Assembly (NCBI GenBank): GCA_964632485.1
Contig: CAZWDO010000010.1
Span: forward strand, 13,852-77,851
Length of the DNA: 64,000 nt
Origin: CAZWDO01 sp964632485 [NCBI: uncultured bacterium]
GTDB lineage: Bacteria > JAGOEH01
Direction: 5' to 3'
The position numbers and the translations under genes were made by a program. Positions 1-10,700 of the stretch are shown one piece after another (position 1 is the stretch's first letter; each line of letters begins with the position of its first letter). Below the pieces are notes generated by a model, which searched no databases, was not told where the DNA came from, and saw only the letters and a program-made list of their open reading frames with translations.

Positions 1-2
1 CC

Positions 3-1652
3 TATCCCGCAGGGTCCTCTCTTCGGCATGTTAATGGCGATTTAGCCGAAAACTGCGGAGCGGATTTCTTTGTCAATTACAACCAGGCGCCCTTAGTCTT
101 TACGCTTCTTTCCCCCGTATCTAACGCGGAAATCGATCCGCAAAACGCGCTGGATTTTGTATGGCATCGCGCTGTGGATGCCGACTCGATCGCTCCGTAC
201 ATCGATGCGCTCACTTATCGGCTGATACTAACCTATCCGCTGAACAACCGTACGCTGATCGATACCGTGATTAGTGATACGACTCTTTTATTCAGCGCTG
301 ACCGCGTTCGCCAACTGCTCCTGTTGGGAGAGGTTTATACCTGGTCTGTAAGTGTTTCCGATGGTAACAACGCCACCACTCAAAGCCAATCTTCTTATGT
401 GTTCCATACGACCGGCATTCCTTTTTCGGCGGCGCGAATTCTTTATCCCACCAATCAGGATTATTCAAACCAGGTTCATTTACCATTGGTATTCATGTTT
501 TCACTGGATTCGGCCTGTTTAGCCAATCCCAATTGTGGATACTCCAACTACCGGCACAACATTATAATTGATGGCGTTAATCGTTTAACTGATCAAATCC
601 TTGAATCGGAAATTGATACGATCGTCATGGATGCAACCGCCCTTAATGATGGCGCGCATCAACTTATGATTCGAACCCATGCCGATGGCTATGAATCGAT
701 TGTTCGGTCATCTGAAGCTGTAACGTTCGTTCTTGATCGTCAGGCGCCTTTCATTTATTATACAGGCTCGCATACGGCGAAATACGATTTTATACAGGAC
801 CCTTTAGTGTTTAAGATCAAGGAATCCAACACTGGCATCGACACGGCATCTTTGGAGTTACGTATTGACGGTGTCAGTCAGCCGGGAGTTATCCTGCAAG
901 CGGGAGTCAGTGATACGACGATTGTCCGTTTTGCCAATCCCTCCGTATTCCAGTATGATCATGATTATAATCTGGAGGTGCAAATTGCCGATCGAGCTGG
1001 CAACCGCGACAGTATTGGATTAAGCGTGTCAACCATTCCCGCCAAGCCAACGCGTCCGGTCTTGCTTTTCCCGGCGACAAATTTTCAAATCACATCCACT
1101 GCAGATTTGCTTTTCCATTTCGAGTGGCAGGCGTCACAGGACCCCGATTCCAATATTGTTCAATACGAAGTTTATCTCAATCAAGCGTTGTGGAACACGA
1201 TACCTAATTATTCCGATTCTGCGGTTCTTCATTCCAGCGCGCTATTTGGTCTTGGAAACGGTACTTATCAATGGTATGTGAAAGTTATTGATACTCGCGG
1301 CAATGCGGACAGTTCCGAAGTGGCCACCTTTACTGTTAATATTGGAGAACTGGTCAACGATTTTTACTTTTACCCCAATCCGGTGGATCGCGTCGGGATC
1401 GTGTCGCGGTTTCACCTTCTGCTTTCAGAGCCGGCTGAGTTGAATTTGCGAGTGATGGATTTGGCTGGCCAAATTGTAGCGGCCCCCGCTCGCGACCTGT
1501 CGTTGCCGAATGGGGAGCAAGTTATTGAATGGAATTTAGTTGATTATTTGGGTCGCGAATTGGCCAATGGCGTATATATTGCCGAGCTGCAAGCGAAACA
1601 ACCAGCCGGAAAAGTCGAAAAAAAATTTTATAAAATAGCGGTTTCCCGTTGA
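3..1652 (+). CDS. secreted multidomain protein with FlgD-like C-terminal sorting domain, 5' end missing
   Basis: The frame is open from the first bases of the window, so the gene starts further left; the GTG at 174 is only an internal valine. What remains (about 550 residues) is a chain of beta-sandwich modules. A fibronectin-III-like module is recognisable late in the protein (FEWQASQDPDSNIVQYEVYL, then YQWYVKVIDTRGN). The last 85 residues carry the 'YPNP...LRVMDLAGQIV...NGVYIAEL' pattern of FlgD-like Ig domains, which in FCB bacteria act as type IX-style export signals. The next gene, a PorV-like protein, follows after 14 bases with its own Shine-Dalgarno site. Function is unknown; a cell-surface or exported structural or adhesive protein is the likely class. 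Confidence 0.8.
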   Translation, partial: YPAGSSLRHVNGDLAENCGADFFVNYNQAPLVFTLLSPVSNAEIDPQNALDFVWHRAVDADSIAPYIDALTYRLILTYPLNNRTLIDTVISDTTLLFSADRVRQLLLLGEVYTWSVSVSDGNNATTQSQSSYVFHTTGIPFSAARILYPTNQDYSNQVHLPLVFMFSLDSACLANPNCGYSNYRHNIIIDGVNRLTDQILESEIDTIVMDATALNDGAHQLMIRTHADGYESIVRSSEAVTFVLDRQAPFIYYTGSHTAKYDFIQDPLVFKIKESNTGIDTASLELRIDGVSQPGVILQAGVSDTTIVRFANPSVFQYDHDYNLEVQIADRAGNRDSIGLSVSTIPAKPTRPVLLFPATNFQITSTADLLFHFEWQASQDPDSNIVQYEVYLNQALWNTIPNYSDSAVLHSSALFGLGNGTYQWYVKVIDTRGNADSSEVATFTVNIGELVNDFYFYPNPVDRVGIVSRFHLLLSEPAELNLRVMDLAGQIVAAPARDLSLPNGEQVIEWNLVDYLGRELANGVYIAELQAKQPAGKVEKKFYKIAVSR

Positions 1653-1666
1653 CGGGGGAGGTGACC

Positions 1667-2653
1667 ATGAAACGATTTTATCTTTTTTTGTTAGTGATCA
1701 TTGGCGCGGCATCGGTCATTCGGGCTGAGAGTTCCGATGCGGCGGCCATGTTGAAATTTGCGTTTTCTCCCCGCGCAGCGGCGATGGGTCATGCCTATAC
1801 TGCGATCGCGGAGGGGTTGCCCACAATTTTCTACAATCCGTCCGGATTGGGAAAGTCCCTCACCGGGCTGGAAATCGGCGCTAATTCCGCGCAACTTTCC
1901 GGCGAAACTGCCGACCTGGATAACCAGTATCATAGCGTTATGGTGGGCCTTCCCACCCAGTTCGGTAATTGGGGAGTCGCCTTTGTCTATCACTCCATCG
2001 GTGATATCGAACAAAGAGATGTGAATGGCGTTCGGTTGGGCGTTTTCGATTTTTCCAGCTCATTGATTTATCTGAGCTGGGGTAAAACTTTTTTCCTGGG
2101 ACCACTGGGAGATATGTCCGTCGGTTTGACCACGAAATATCTCTCCCAATCGTTTGGCGGAGATTTGGGTTCCGCTAATGGTTTGGGAGGATTTGATCTG
2201 GGATTGTTGGTCAAACCCCTTGCTGGATTCGGCATGGACGAACTTTCCCTGGGCATTGTCATGGCCGATTTGGGTGGATCGGTTAAGTGGAAAAGCGGGC
2301 GTAAGGATGAAATTGATCCCAAGGCTAAATTGGGGCTCGGTTATGAATATTTTATGAGCAGTCTAACTCTCAAAATCGCCATGGATGCCTGGCAATGCAA
2401 AGATGCCCCGTTGCGATTGAGCCTGGGTTCAGAAATCGCTTATCGGTCCAATCCGAAATATGTGTTTAAATTCCGCGCAGGAATTCGTGATTTTTTTGTC
2501 GAGGAACGCTACGAGGACATGGATTTTTCCACCAATGCTCAGTTCAGCCTGGGCCTGGGAGCCCAATTGTTCAAACATTTTCTGGTTGATTATGCCTATT
2601 TAAACCAGAATTACGGCAGCCTCAATTATTTCGGTATTGGTTACAAATTTTAA
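1667..2653 (+). CDS. PorV/PorQ-like outer-membrane beta-barrel protein (UPF0164 type)
   Basis: 328 residues starting at ATG 1667, chosen because GGGGGAGGTG lies just upstream and the start gives a clean signal peptide (MKRFYLFLLVIIGAASVIRAE). The mature start has the family pattern 'MLKFAFSPRAAAMGHAYTA...FYNPSGL', typical of PorV/PorQ and UPF0164 proteins, followed by alternating amphipathic strands and a C-terminal aromatic (YKF) expected of an outer-membrane barrel. PorV proteins shuttle type IX cargo to the cell surface. This copy sits directly after a protein with a sorting-type C-terminus, and a paralogue at 54737 has the same kind of partner. The family is confident; the cargo-shuttle role is inferred. 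Confidence 0.82.
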   Translation: MKRFYLFLLVIIGAASVIRAESSDAAAMLKFAFSPRAAAMGHAYTAIAEGLPTIFYNPSGLGKSLTGLEIGANSAQLSGETADLDNQYHSVMVGLPTQFGNWGVAFVYHSIGDIEQRDVNGVRLGVFDFSSSLIYLSWGKTFFLGPLGDMSVGLTTKYLSQSFGGDLGSANGLGGFDLGLLVKPLAGFGMDELSLGIVMADLGGSVKWKSGRKDEIDPKAKLGLGYEYFMSSLTLKIAMDAWQCKDAPLRLSLGSEIAYRSNPKYVFKFRAGIRDFFVEERYEDMDFSTNAQFSLGLGAQLFKHFLVDYAYLNQNYGSLNYFGIGYKF

Positions 2654-2671
2654 TTAAAGGGACGCAATATT

Positions 2672-4072
2672 ATGAACTCTGAATTTTATCGCATCAAGCG
2701 CCATCTGACGCTTCTGTTTTTAGCGTTTCTGCCGCTTCTGCTTTTTTCCTGTAAAAAACCGATTCTCGTCAAGGTTTATAGCCTGAACGACTATATTGCT
2801 TATAATCAAAAAAAACCAGTTGCTGGTGTGACCATTAAGTTGAACGATGCAAAAAACAGCTCGTTTGTGACTAATGCTACCGGTCAGATTACATTGAGCG
2901 CTGAACTCACTGAAGATCAAAACAAGGGTAAGCAGAACCTTGAGGTTGTCTTCTATCACCCACAATATGTGGACAATCAGCGCTCACTCTATGCGAAAAC
3001 TCGTTTCCTGTTCAATAAGGTGAGTCTCAAGAAATTTGAATCCCTTCCCATGGAAGTGTATGTTTGGGATCCGCCCTTGGCGTTAACTGAGGTCAAAGCA
3101 TCCACCATTAGTTCCATTACTCAGGAAATACTGGATAGTGTGAGCGTGCGTTTGGAATATGTTGGCCTTAGGATTCCTCAGGGGAACGGATTCATCTCCG
3201 CGAACGCTTTAAAAAACAGCCCATGGGAAATTGGACGTTTCGATGATGAATATATTTCTTCCGATGCCGGTTCCAATAATCTGGATATCCAATTTGATTT
3301 TTTCATTTCCGATACGACCTATCAGATTGGTCGCTACCAGGCGCATCCCGATTCGATTGCTCCCGGGCGGCATGCCTGGTTGCCCGCCGGCCTTTATCGA
3401 TTCGAGGCCGAGCGTAATCAGTATTATACCTCCAAGGATACTTTCTATCTTGATCCGGGAAGGGTCAACGAGATTACGATCGGATTGAAACCGAAATTTT
3501 TTGTTTGCCCCAAGTGTCACAATCGGTTAAATCGTCGCGATATTCTGCTCAATGACGGATGTCCGATTTGCGGGTATAGTTTGCCGGAATACCTTTTCAA
3601 GTGTCCGGTGTGCAAAAAGCCCAGTTTTATCGATGACTGCGCTGGCAAATGTTGTTATATCGAATTGGGATTATGCCGCAGTTTGAGCTGTCCTGTCGAT
3701 AAGAAAGTGTACAGCATGGAGAAGATCACCGAAACGCGCGGTAACTGTCCCGACCATCCCCAGGAGATGCTGGCGGACATGATCATGTGCCAAACCTGCG
3801 GTAAAAGCTATCTTGATTTCGAGTACAATCCCAATCCCGCCAGTTTGAAGCAGGATTTTTGCCCCAATGCCTTTTGCGCAAGCAATCGCTATATTTGCCC
3901 CAAGTGCGGAACGAAAGCTGCCGGCAATCAATTGATCGCCACGCGCGGTCTTTGTCCGAAATGCCAGTTCCGGATTATCAAAAAAACTCGTTGCGATAAA
4001 TGCGGACTGGATGTAGAGTTGCAAAAAATCAATGGCAACCAATGCCCTAAATGCGGCAATCCCTTGTATTGA
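2672..4072 (+). CDS. lipoprotein with a C-terminal array of zinc-ribbon knuckles
   Basis: 466 residues with a lipoprotein signal (LLLFSC, lipidated Cys27). Residues about 40-110 look like a carboxypeptidase-regulatory-type beta-sandwich (PVAGVTIKLN...TNATGQITL). From about residue 275 the protein becomes a run of zinc-ribbon knuckles: CPKC, CPIC, CPVC, CQTC, CPKC, CPKC, CDKC and CPKC, plus irregular cysteines (GKCCYIELGLC). Zinc ribbons normally belong to cytoplasmic nucleic-acid proteins, so an envelope lipoprotein carrying at least four is odd; metal storage, structural cross-linking or redox buffering are possible. It follows the PorV-like gene by 18 bases and precedes the next gene by 13. 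No named family is recognised for the whole protein. Confidence 0.75.
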   Translation: MNSEFYRIKRHLTLLFLAFLPLLLFSCKKPILVKVYSLNDYIAYNQKKPVAGVTIKLNDAKNSSFVTNATGQITLSAELTEDQNKGKQNLEVVFYHPQYVDNQRSLYAKTRFLFNKVSLKKFESLPMEVYVWDPPLALTEVKASTISSITQEILDSVSVRLEYVGLRIPQGNGFISANALKNSPWEIGRFDDEYISSDAGSNNLDIQFDFFISDTTYQIGRYQAHPDSIAPGRHAWLPAGLYRFEAERNQYYTSKDTFYLDPGRVNEITIGLKPKFFVCPKCHNRLNRRDILLNDGCPICGYSLPEYLFKCPVCKKPSFIDDCAGKCCYIELGLCRSLSCPVDKKVYSMEKITETRGNCPDHPQEMLADMIMCQTCGKSYLDFEYNPNPASLKQDFCPNAFCASNRYICPKCGTKAAGNQLIATRGLCPKCQFRIIKKTRCDKCGLDVELQKINGNQCPKCGNPLY

Positions 4073-4085
4073 GGAGGTTAATTCC

Positions 4086-5936
4086 ATGAAAAGCTATTTG
4101 AAATTTGGAATAGTGTGCTTGGCATTGTTGGTTGCCATACAGGCGCAAGCGGGTGAATTGAAAATTGACAACTGTCTGCCGCAAGCCACACTTAAAATTG
4201 TTTCCCAAACATCCGGTGTCAAATTTGAAACGAGTTTTTCACCGGTTCCTAATCAAATGACATCAATCATCATTCCGGAAGATGTCAGGCGTTTCTCCCT
4301 GAGCCTATCGGCTGCCGGATATGATGCGCGGATTTATGACGATAAAAACGCGGAAATTAAAACTGCGTGGGACAATTCCACCTCAGTTCGACATATCCGT
4401 TTGCTGGCGCATTATAATCTGGATATCAACACTTATCTCAGCGACGTTTTAATTACAATCAGTGTCGCTGATAATCGCCAGGCAATCATTCCCACCGCAG
4501 GTCTCCTCAGTGGAAAGAACGGCCGCTGTTCGGTGGATCTGGCTGCGGATCCCAAGGCTGAACTTATTCTTATCGGGAAAAAGAGCGGTTATTCTGATTT
4601 CAGACTCTTTACCAAGTCGGATTTTATTGGGGGGAGTCGCATTAGTCTCGGCGGCGCTGCAACCCGTAAACTCGATTTATTTACCAAACTGGAATTGGAA
4701 TGGCGGCCACACTATCTCTTCGAAGAGCTGAAACCTATCGCGGCCGAACAAGACACCACTCCGCCCCAGGTTCGCTTCAAGGGGAAAAACGTTGCGTGGA
4801 ATGCTGATAAACGTATTTTATCTTGTGTGTTGGGCGGTAAGGAATTCTATCCCAGAGTCTCAATTATCAAACCCGGTTACTTAGCTGTGGATCGAGTGTT
4901 TCGTGATTTTGACCAGGCCGTTCCTGCCCGGCGTGATTTAAAACTGAATGTTATTTCTTCTTCGGATATCGATGAATTCGAAGCAACATCTGTCGTCTTT
5001 GAATTTTTGAATGATCGCTATTCAATCCCAATTCTTGACCTGGAAAAATTTGTGTCATGCGATCATCGCTATGAATTTGAAATACCCACGGATTCATATC
5101 AGGACCGGCAGAAAATCGAGAGCGAGTTTTCATTGATTCTGCATACTCGTGAATATTTTGAATTGGCTCGGGAAGTCTATTCCAATAAGGAGTATGAAAA
5201 AGCGGTCCGTATGATTCAACGGTTGATTTTCGCCCGCAAGGATAATCAGACTATTCCCTATCTTTCAATTTTCTTTGCGCGCATGATCTGGGACTATTAT
5301 GAAACCATAAAATCGGAGACTAAGGGACAGAAGGTTCTTCAAACTTTTGAATCATATTCGGCCCCTAGCGTTTATGGGGTTCGTATGAAAACCAGTGGCA
5401 CCGATGTCAACGATATATGCTATGCGCTTTTTACTTGGGACGAAGGGACGACGATTATCCCGATATTGAAGAAACATGGCGGATTGCCCCTCGCCGAAGT
5501 CAAAGACATGTTGGATAACGCTGGTTTGACTATGAATCAGGAAGAATTGGACCTGTTTTGGGAGTATCTCAAACAGCGGGAGCTCCTGGCTTTGATTACC
5601 GATCGGGAGCAATTGTCGTTTTTTACCGGGATGGGAGAGCTACAATCAGCGGTTTTTGCCCAGTTACCGGTTTTAAATCCCGCGTTTCAGGACGTGAATA
5701 ATTCACCTTATCAAGGTTACGATCTGTTGACTGCAATCGACAACCAGATTGCCAAGGGGATGCCACCCAGTCGTCGCGCCGTCTACCGCAATGTATTGCG
5801 CAGTTCGGTGATGATGTTCGTGGAGGCCAACCACATGAGCGGAAATCCAGCTTACTGCACCCGCAGCCAACGCGCTTATGATTATTTCACTCTCAAATAT
5901 CCCGGAGTATCTATCGATCCGGTGCCCTGTCCCTGA
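4086..5936 (+). CDS. exported protein of unknown function
   Basis: 616 residues. ATG 4086 is chosen because GAGGAGG lies just upstream and it gives a Sec signal peptide ending AQA-GE. The N-terminal 230 residues alternate short beta-strands, perhaps PEGA-like, with segments such as VRRFSLSLSAAGYDARI. The C-terminal half is largely helical, with one TPR-like stretch (ARE-VYSNKEYEKAVRMIQRLI). I do not recognise a named family. It lies between a zinc-knuckle lipoprotein (13-base gap) and a lipoprotein of helical repeats (16-base gap), so it probably belongs to the same envelope complex or secretion module. Confidence 0.65.
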   Translation: MKSYLKFGIVCLALLVAIQAQAGELKIDNCLPQATLKIVSQTSGVKFETSFSPVPNQMTSIIIPEDVRRFSLSLSAAGYDARIYDDKNAEIKTAWDNSTSVRHIRLLAHYNLDINTYLSDVLITISVADNRQAIIPTAGLLSGKNGRCSVDLAADPKAELILIGKKSGYSDFRLFTKSDFIGGSRISLGGAATRKLDLFTKLELEWRPHYLFEELKPIAAEQDTTPPQVRFKGKNVAWNADKRILSCVLGGKEFYPRVSIIKPGYLAVDRVFRDFDQAVPARRDLKLNVISSSDIDEFEATSVVFEFLNDRYSIPILDLEKFVSCDHRYEFEIPTDSYQDRQKIESEFSLILHTREYFELAREVYSNKEYEKAVRMIQRLIFARKDNQTIPYLSIFFARMIWDYYETIKSETKGQKVLQTFESYSAPSVYGVRMKTSGTDVNDICYALFTWDEGTTIIPILKKHGGLPLAEVKDMLDNAGLTMNQEELDLFWEYLKQRELLALITDREQLSFFTGMGELQSAVFAQLPVLNPAFQDVNNSPYQGYDLLTAIDNQIAKGMPPSRRAVYRNVLRSSVMMFVEANHMSGNPAYCTRSQRAYDYFTLKYPGVSIDPVPCP

Positions 5937-5952
5937 ACGAAAGGAGCTTTTC

Positions 5953-7719
5953 ATGAATCGTTTAAAATATGGTTTAATTGGCGGGCTGTTTTTAATAAGT
6001 CTTACTTTGATACTATTCTTCTGTTGTGGAAAGGATAAAAAATCCTGTACGGACGATATGGTCAATGGCTGGCCCTCGTATTGGGCGAAACATTTCGGGG
6101 ATATCGAAGCCTATAGCGGGCTTCAGGAAGCGCTGCGCTACCGGCAGTTCGAATTTGGAGAGTTGATGCTCCCGGACATGCTCGAAGGAATGCCGGAGGA
6201 CACTTTGCTGCAACTGGGTATGGCGCGGTCCTATAGCCTTAAGGCGCGTTTCTACCAACTTTGGTATGAACGAGTCGCCCTTGAGCATTATGATTCGCTG
6301 TATGAATATAAAGTGATTATCAATGAGAAACAGCCTGAAATTCAGCTTTCTCCCTATTTTAATTTTTTTGGGGCTTTAGCCAAGATAGAAAAAGGCGAGT
6401 ATGATCTGGCGCGACCGATATTGCAGGCTTTACGCGCTGAAAAGCGTCTCGATGGCGAAATATTGGCCTTGATCGGAACCTATCTTGCTGTGCTGGATAT
6501 ACAACAATCCGGCGCCGTAAATTATAAACCTGCCACATTGTTGGCTAAAGCCGAATGGGCGCGCTGGTTGATTAAGCTTGGTAAAACTGATATGGCTCAG
6601 CCTTGGATTGACGAGTTAAAGAATCTGGTTCCGGCAGGCGCCGGCTCTACTTTGGATAACCTCGCGATCTATGATTTGGCTGAATGTCTGCTGGCAACGG
6701 GTGACCTCAACTCAGCGCTGGAGGTATTCGATCGTACCGGTGTAGGGGAGACTTATTTCGAAGTTTCGATTGGATCGATTAACAACCAGGATTTTATCAT
6801 GCGTTTCGTGTTTCCTCATGCTTTGCGCGTGGTGTCTCACTGCTTTTATGCTAAGGCGGAACTTCAATACGATCAGTTGGTTGCAAATGCGCCCGGCGCT
6901 GAAATCGCCGCGCAGTTTTTCAAGGGAGAATGTCTGTTGCAACGCGGTAATTATGACGATGCGGAGATAAACCTCGCAGGGTTCGTTACCGCTCTGGATG
7001 CCACGGCGCCGCTCAATGAGTTCTTGCGCCTGGGTTCGCTTTTTACCTCCTGTTTTTCTCCCTTGCAATTCAAGATTCAGGCGCTGCTCAATCTCTGCGA
7101 GTCGCGTTGGGCCGCCGGCAAGCAGCCGGAACCTGCCTGGCTGGACGATCTGAAAAAATCTCAGGAAGCATGCGCCGATCCTCTCTCCCTTTCCAAAATG
7201 AAGGTGTTGGACGCGCGCTATGGAGCGTCTCTTGCATCCTCGGCCAATGCTGCGCAAATTCTGACTGATGCCGATTTGACGGCGACGGCCATGAACAAGA
7301 AAGAAACTTATTTCGAGCCAGATAATTATTATACAGTGGCAACCGTCAACCTGGGCATCGCTGATGCTTATACCAAAAATTTGACGAATGCCCGCGATCT
7401 GTTGAAAAAGTATATGGAAGGCTTTAAAATGTGGATGCCTTCACGTATCAATTCCCCGGAAATGATTTTTTATCTGGCCTCGATTGAAAAACAATATGAT
7501 AAAAGCGCTATGGAAGATATGTATATCAAAAATAGGGATGAGTTTCGTCTGCAAATTGGCAATGCTGGCGGGGATGATCTTTATTCCCATCGTTGGGCGG
7601 ATGTGTTCGAGCATTTTTATACTCTGTCTCAAGTCGAACATCTGCTCTTCATGCAGGTTTCCAGCCTCAAATCGGGCGGCCAGGCAAGCTCAAATGTGTC
7701 CGGTGATACCTCTCAATAA
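5953..7719 (+). CDS. helical-repeat (TPR/SEL1-like) lipoprotein
   Basis: 588 residues from ATG 5953, preceded by AAAGGAG. The N-terminus is a lipoprotein signal (LILFFC, candidate lipidated Cys24). The rest is helical with repeated small-residue/aromatic spacing, for example PYFNFFGALAKIEKGEYDLARPIL, GEILALIGTYLAVLDI and AAQFFKGECLLQRGNYDDAE, matching tetratricopeptide-type scaffolds. Such lipoproteins usually hold envelope complexes together. It is embedded in a compact operon with the exported protein upstream and a very large secreted propeller protein 27 bases downstream. Specific function is unknown. Confidence 0.68.
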   Translation: MNRLKYGLIGGLFLISLTLILFFCCGKDKKSCTDDMVNGWPSYWAKHFGDIEAYSGLQEALRYRQFEFGELMLPDMLEGMPEDTLLQLGMARSYSLKARFYQLWYERVALEHYDSLYEYKVIINEKQPEIQLSPYFNFFGALAKIEKGEYDLARPILQALRAEKRLDGEILALIGTYLAVLDIQQSGAVNYKPATLLAKAEWARWLIKLGKTDMAQPWIDELKNLVPAGAGSTLDNLAIYDLAECLLATGDLNSALEVFDRTGVGETYFEVSIGSINNQDFIMRFVFPHALRVVSHCFYAKAELQYDQLVANAPGAEIAAQFFKGECLLQRGNYDDAEINLAGFVTALDATAPLNEFLRLGSLFTSCFSPLQFKIQALLNLCESRWAAGKQPEPAWLDDLKKSQEACADPLSLSKMKVLDARYGASLASSANAAQILTDADLTATAMNKKETYFEPDNYYTVATVNLGIADAYTKNLTNARDLLKKYMEGFKMWMPSRINSPEMIFYLASIEKQYDKSAMEDMYIKNRDEFRLQIGNAGGDDLYSHRWADVFEHFYTLSQVEHLLFMQVSSLKSGGQASSNVSGDTSQ

Positions 7720-7746
7720 TCTCTTTCGGGAATGGAGGATTCTCTT

Positions 7747-10700
7747 ATGACGACTCGGAAGTTATTGTTTTTTTTGATTTTTCTGATATTCGCCCTCCAG
7801 GTTGGTGGAAACGCAGAACCCGTATGGGATATTGTGGACAGTAAGATACTGCCTGAAGGATATAATGCGTACAATATATATCGGGATAACTACTATTTTT
7901 ATGTTCTCTCATCCAATCAGTTGAGCGGTGGGAAGAACGCTTTGTTTCGTTTCAGTTTGACCGGCGAATTGACCCTGCTTGCCGAAATGCCCGAACGTGT
8001 CGATCAGTCGCGGCTATTATCCGTATTTGATCTGTTTGTGGCGGATGATGATGTGTATATCGCCGCGCGGATGATGGGCGCCAATCGGATGCCGGAGAGT
8101 CAAATTCTGGTTTATAATCTCGAATCGCGCGAGTTTCGGACTTTGCTTACTGATTATTTGGGTAAATCGGACCTGATTGTCTCGATTACGCGTTGCCAGG
8201 AAACAATTCTGGCGCTGACAGAAGGCAATTTTTATTTTAAGATTATTGACATGGCAAACGGAATCTGTTTGGGCGCAAATAAAGTACCCAGTCGCAACGC
8301 CATGCTCGCTCTGCGTAATGCTCTGGTTCTGCCTGGTCGCGATTACCAACAGAATACGCCTTTTTTCGCCACTATTCGAATGAACGATGTCTATCTGTTT
8401 TCCAAATGGGAATACGGATCATTTGCTTCAAACGACATGATCGGCAAGTACCGGATCGACCGACGCCGGACCCCGCCCTTGATCATTTCTGGCAATAGTT
8501 GGCCCGTTACCCCCGATTTCGATATTGAGGTTGACGATATCACCGGAGATACTTCGATCCTGCTTTACGATAACCGCAACAATCGGATCATGAGCTACGG
8601 AACCGATCTCCATCCCCGGGAGTTGATTCTTGATTTAACAGTGGTTCCCAGTCTTTCAGGACCAGAATATACCTCGATCAAGAAACAGGGCGATTTTTTT
8701 ATTCTGGCCGATAAAGGGAAGAATACAATCTTTGTGGTCGGCGATATTTCCAAAAATTTACAAATGAACTGGCAATATTCGTTGGCATTGGAAGATTTTC
8801 CTGGAATTTCAGGTTTTTTTGTCAATCCTGAAAACGGCCGGTTTTATATTGACGATTCCAGCGCCGACCGTATTAATGGTTATTATTTTACCTCCATCAA
8901 TCTCCGCAAAAGCGAGCCAGATTTTACTTGGCAATCGGATTTTTGGGAGGAACATGAAGAACGGCAACTGGCCTTCGTGAATGATCGCCAAATTTTCATT
9001 TCCGGGGAAGAGCTGACTTTTCGCGCAAAGCGCAGATCTGAAATAGTATCCACGGGAGAAACTTATTGCCGGTCTCCCTTGGCGGTCGATCGTTTTGATA
9101 ATCAGGATTATCTCTGGTATATCCAGAACCAAATCCTCAAGCGCGCGCAGATTTCCGAAGAAGGTTCTTTATCGGATATTCGCGGCATGGCTTACATATC
9201 TGTACAGGATGTCCGCGCTATGTCGGTAATTGCCGATTCCACACTGATGTTTTTGGGACACTCTGGATTGCAGCGCCATACGCGGCATGTGAACCACTAT
9301 TATTATGCGGATGAAATCTTCGAGCAGCGCCTCAATAGCTTCAACCTTGGGGATATTTTGCATTTTGTTGTTCCTGAGCAAAATCAATCAGTATTTTTCG
9401 TTCTCCATCGACGATCCAACAATCTGTACATATCTAAATTCAACAAGGATGCCACGGGACGGATCGGTGAACAACTGATTGCGACCAATGTCGGTTCTGT
9501 GAGTGGATATTTGGCGGCATTCAATAATAAGGAAATTTATTATTTGCTCGATGATGGGCGATTGGGTTTGGTTCTGGATTTGTTGGAAACCCGGCCGATT
9601 TACCTGGCGCCCTATGCTGATGCCGGTTTAGAACGCGTGATGATGACTGGTGATACTGCATGGCTCTCCGCGACGGGTTCCATCGATTTAAATGGCAGTC
9701 CATTGAGCTATACCTGGCAAGCGCTGGATTACTCTCCGACAACGATTTTTTCCGGCTCTCCTGCAATATTTGTGCCGGAACAAAAAGAAACCTATTTTAA
9801 TCCCTTGTTGGGCGAAATCAAGGACACGATCGACTTCGAACTGGAAGTGAGCAACAACAATAACGAAAGCAAGTTCGATACAGTCCGGATATGGGTAAGG
9901 GATTTCGATCAGCGTGTGTCCTTTATCAATGCCTTAGATACCCTTAATTGGGGTAATCCCGATTGCGAGGAGAGCTGGTTGGAATCCGTCGATAGTAGTT
10001 GGGCGATAGTTCCACGGCAAAATGCGATTACTTGGTCGCGTTCGGTCAAAGCCGTTCCGGGCACATTTTTTCGATTGTGCGTGGAAATGAAAGCAGCACA
10101 ACAGGGGAATTTGTTGACATTGAGCGTTGATGGTTTGCAAACCAATCCATTGACCATTAATTATACCTTGGATACCTTGCGCGTCATCTATCAACTTGAT
10201 GGTTATTCCGTCGATAGTATAGGAACAATTCGAGTGACGTGTGAGGGGATTCCTGTGGATACGCTGGCAATCTATTCGATTGTCTGGGATGACCGCGCAA
10301 TGAACGTGCCGCAATTTAGCGTCTTGGGCACGGTAACTCAGGCTGAGGATGGCTCCCCGTTTGGCGGCGTCCGGGTCGAGGTATCGAACCTGGATGAAAA
10401 CTATCAAACACTGAGTGATGAGCAAGGCGAGTGGTCGATTGATAATTTAGTCAAGGGTCAGTCATATACCCTACATTTTTCAAGTGCGGGATACCTGCCC
10501 GCTGATACTATATTGTATTTTTCCACGGCTAATCCCACGAGCGATACCGTGATAAATATGAGTTTGACGGCCAATTCCAGGCCCGTGGCCCAGGCCGTAA
10601 CTTCGGTGGATTCGGTAGCCGCCGGCGAATATGTCACTTTACGTGGTGATATGTCCTACGATCCCGAAGGAGAGTCTCTTACTTTCCGTTGGGATGAATG

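Noticed and set aside
174-176. GTG as start of the first gene
   Set aside because: The frame is open back to base 3 with protein-like sequence, so the gene begins left of the window.
6712-7257. 181-codon minus-strand frame
   Set aside because: Antisense to the helical-repeat lipoprotein; basic, Cys/His-rich composition typical of shadow frames.
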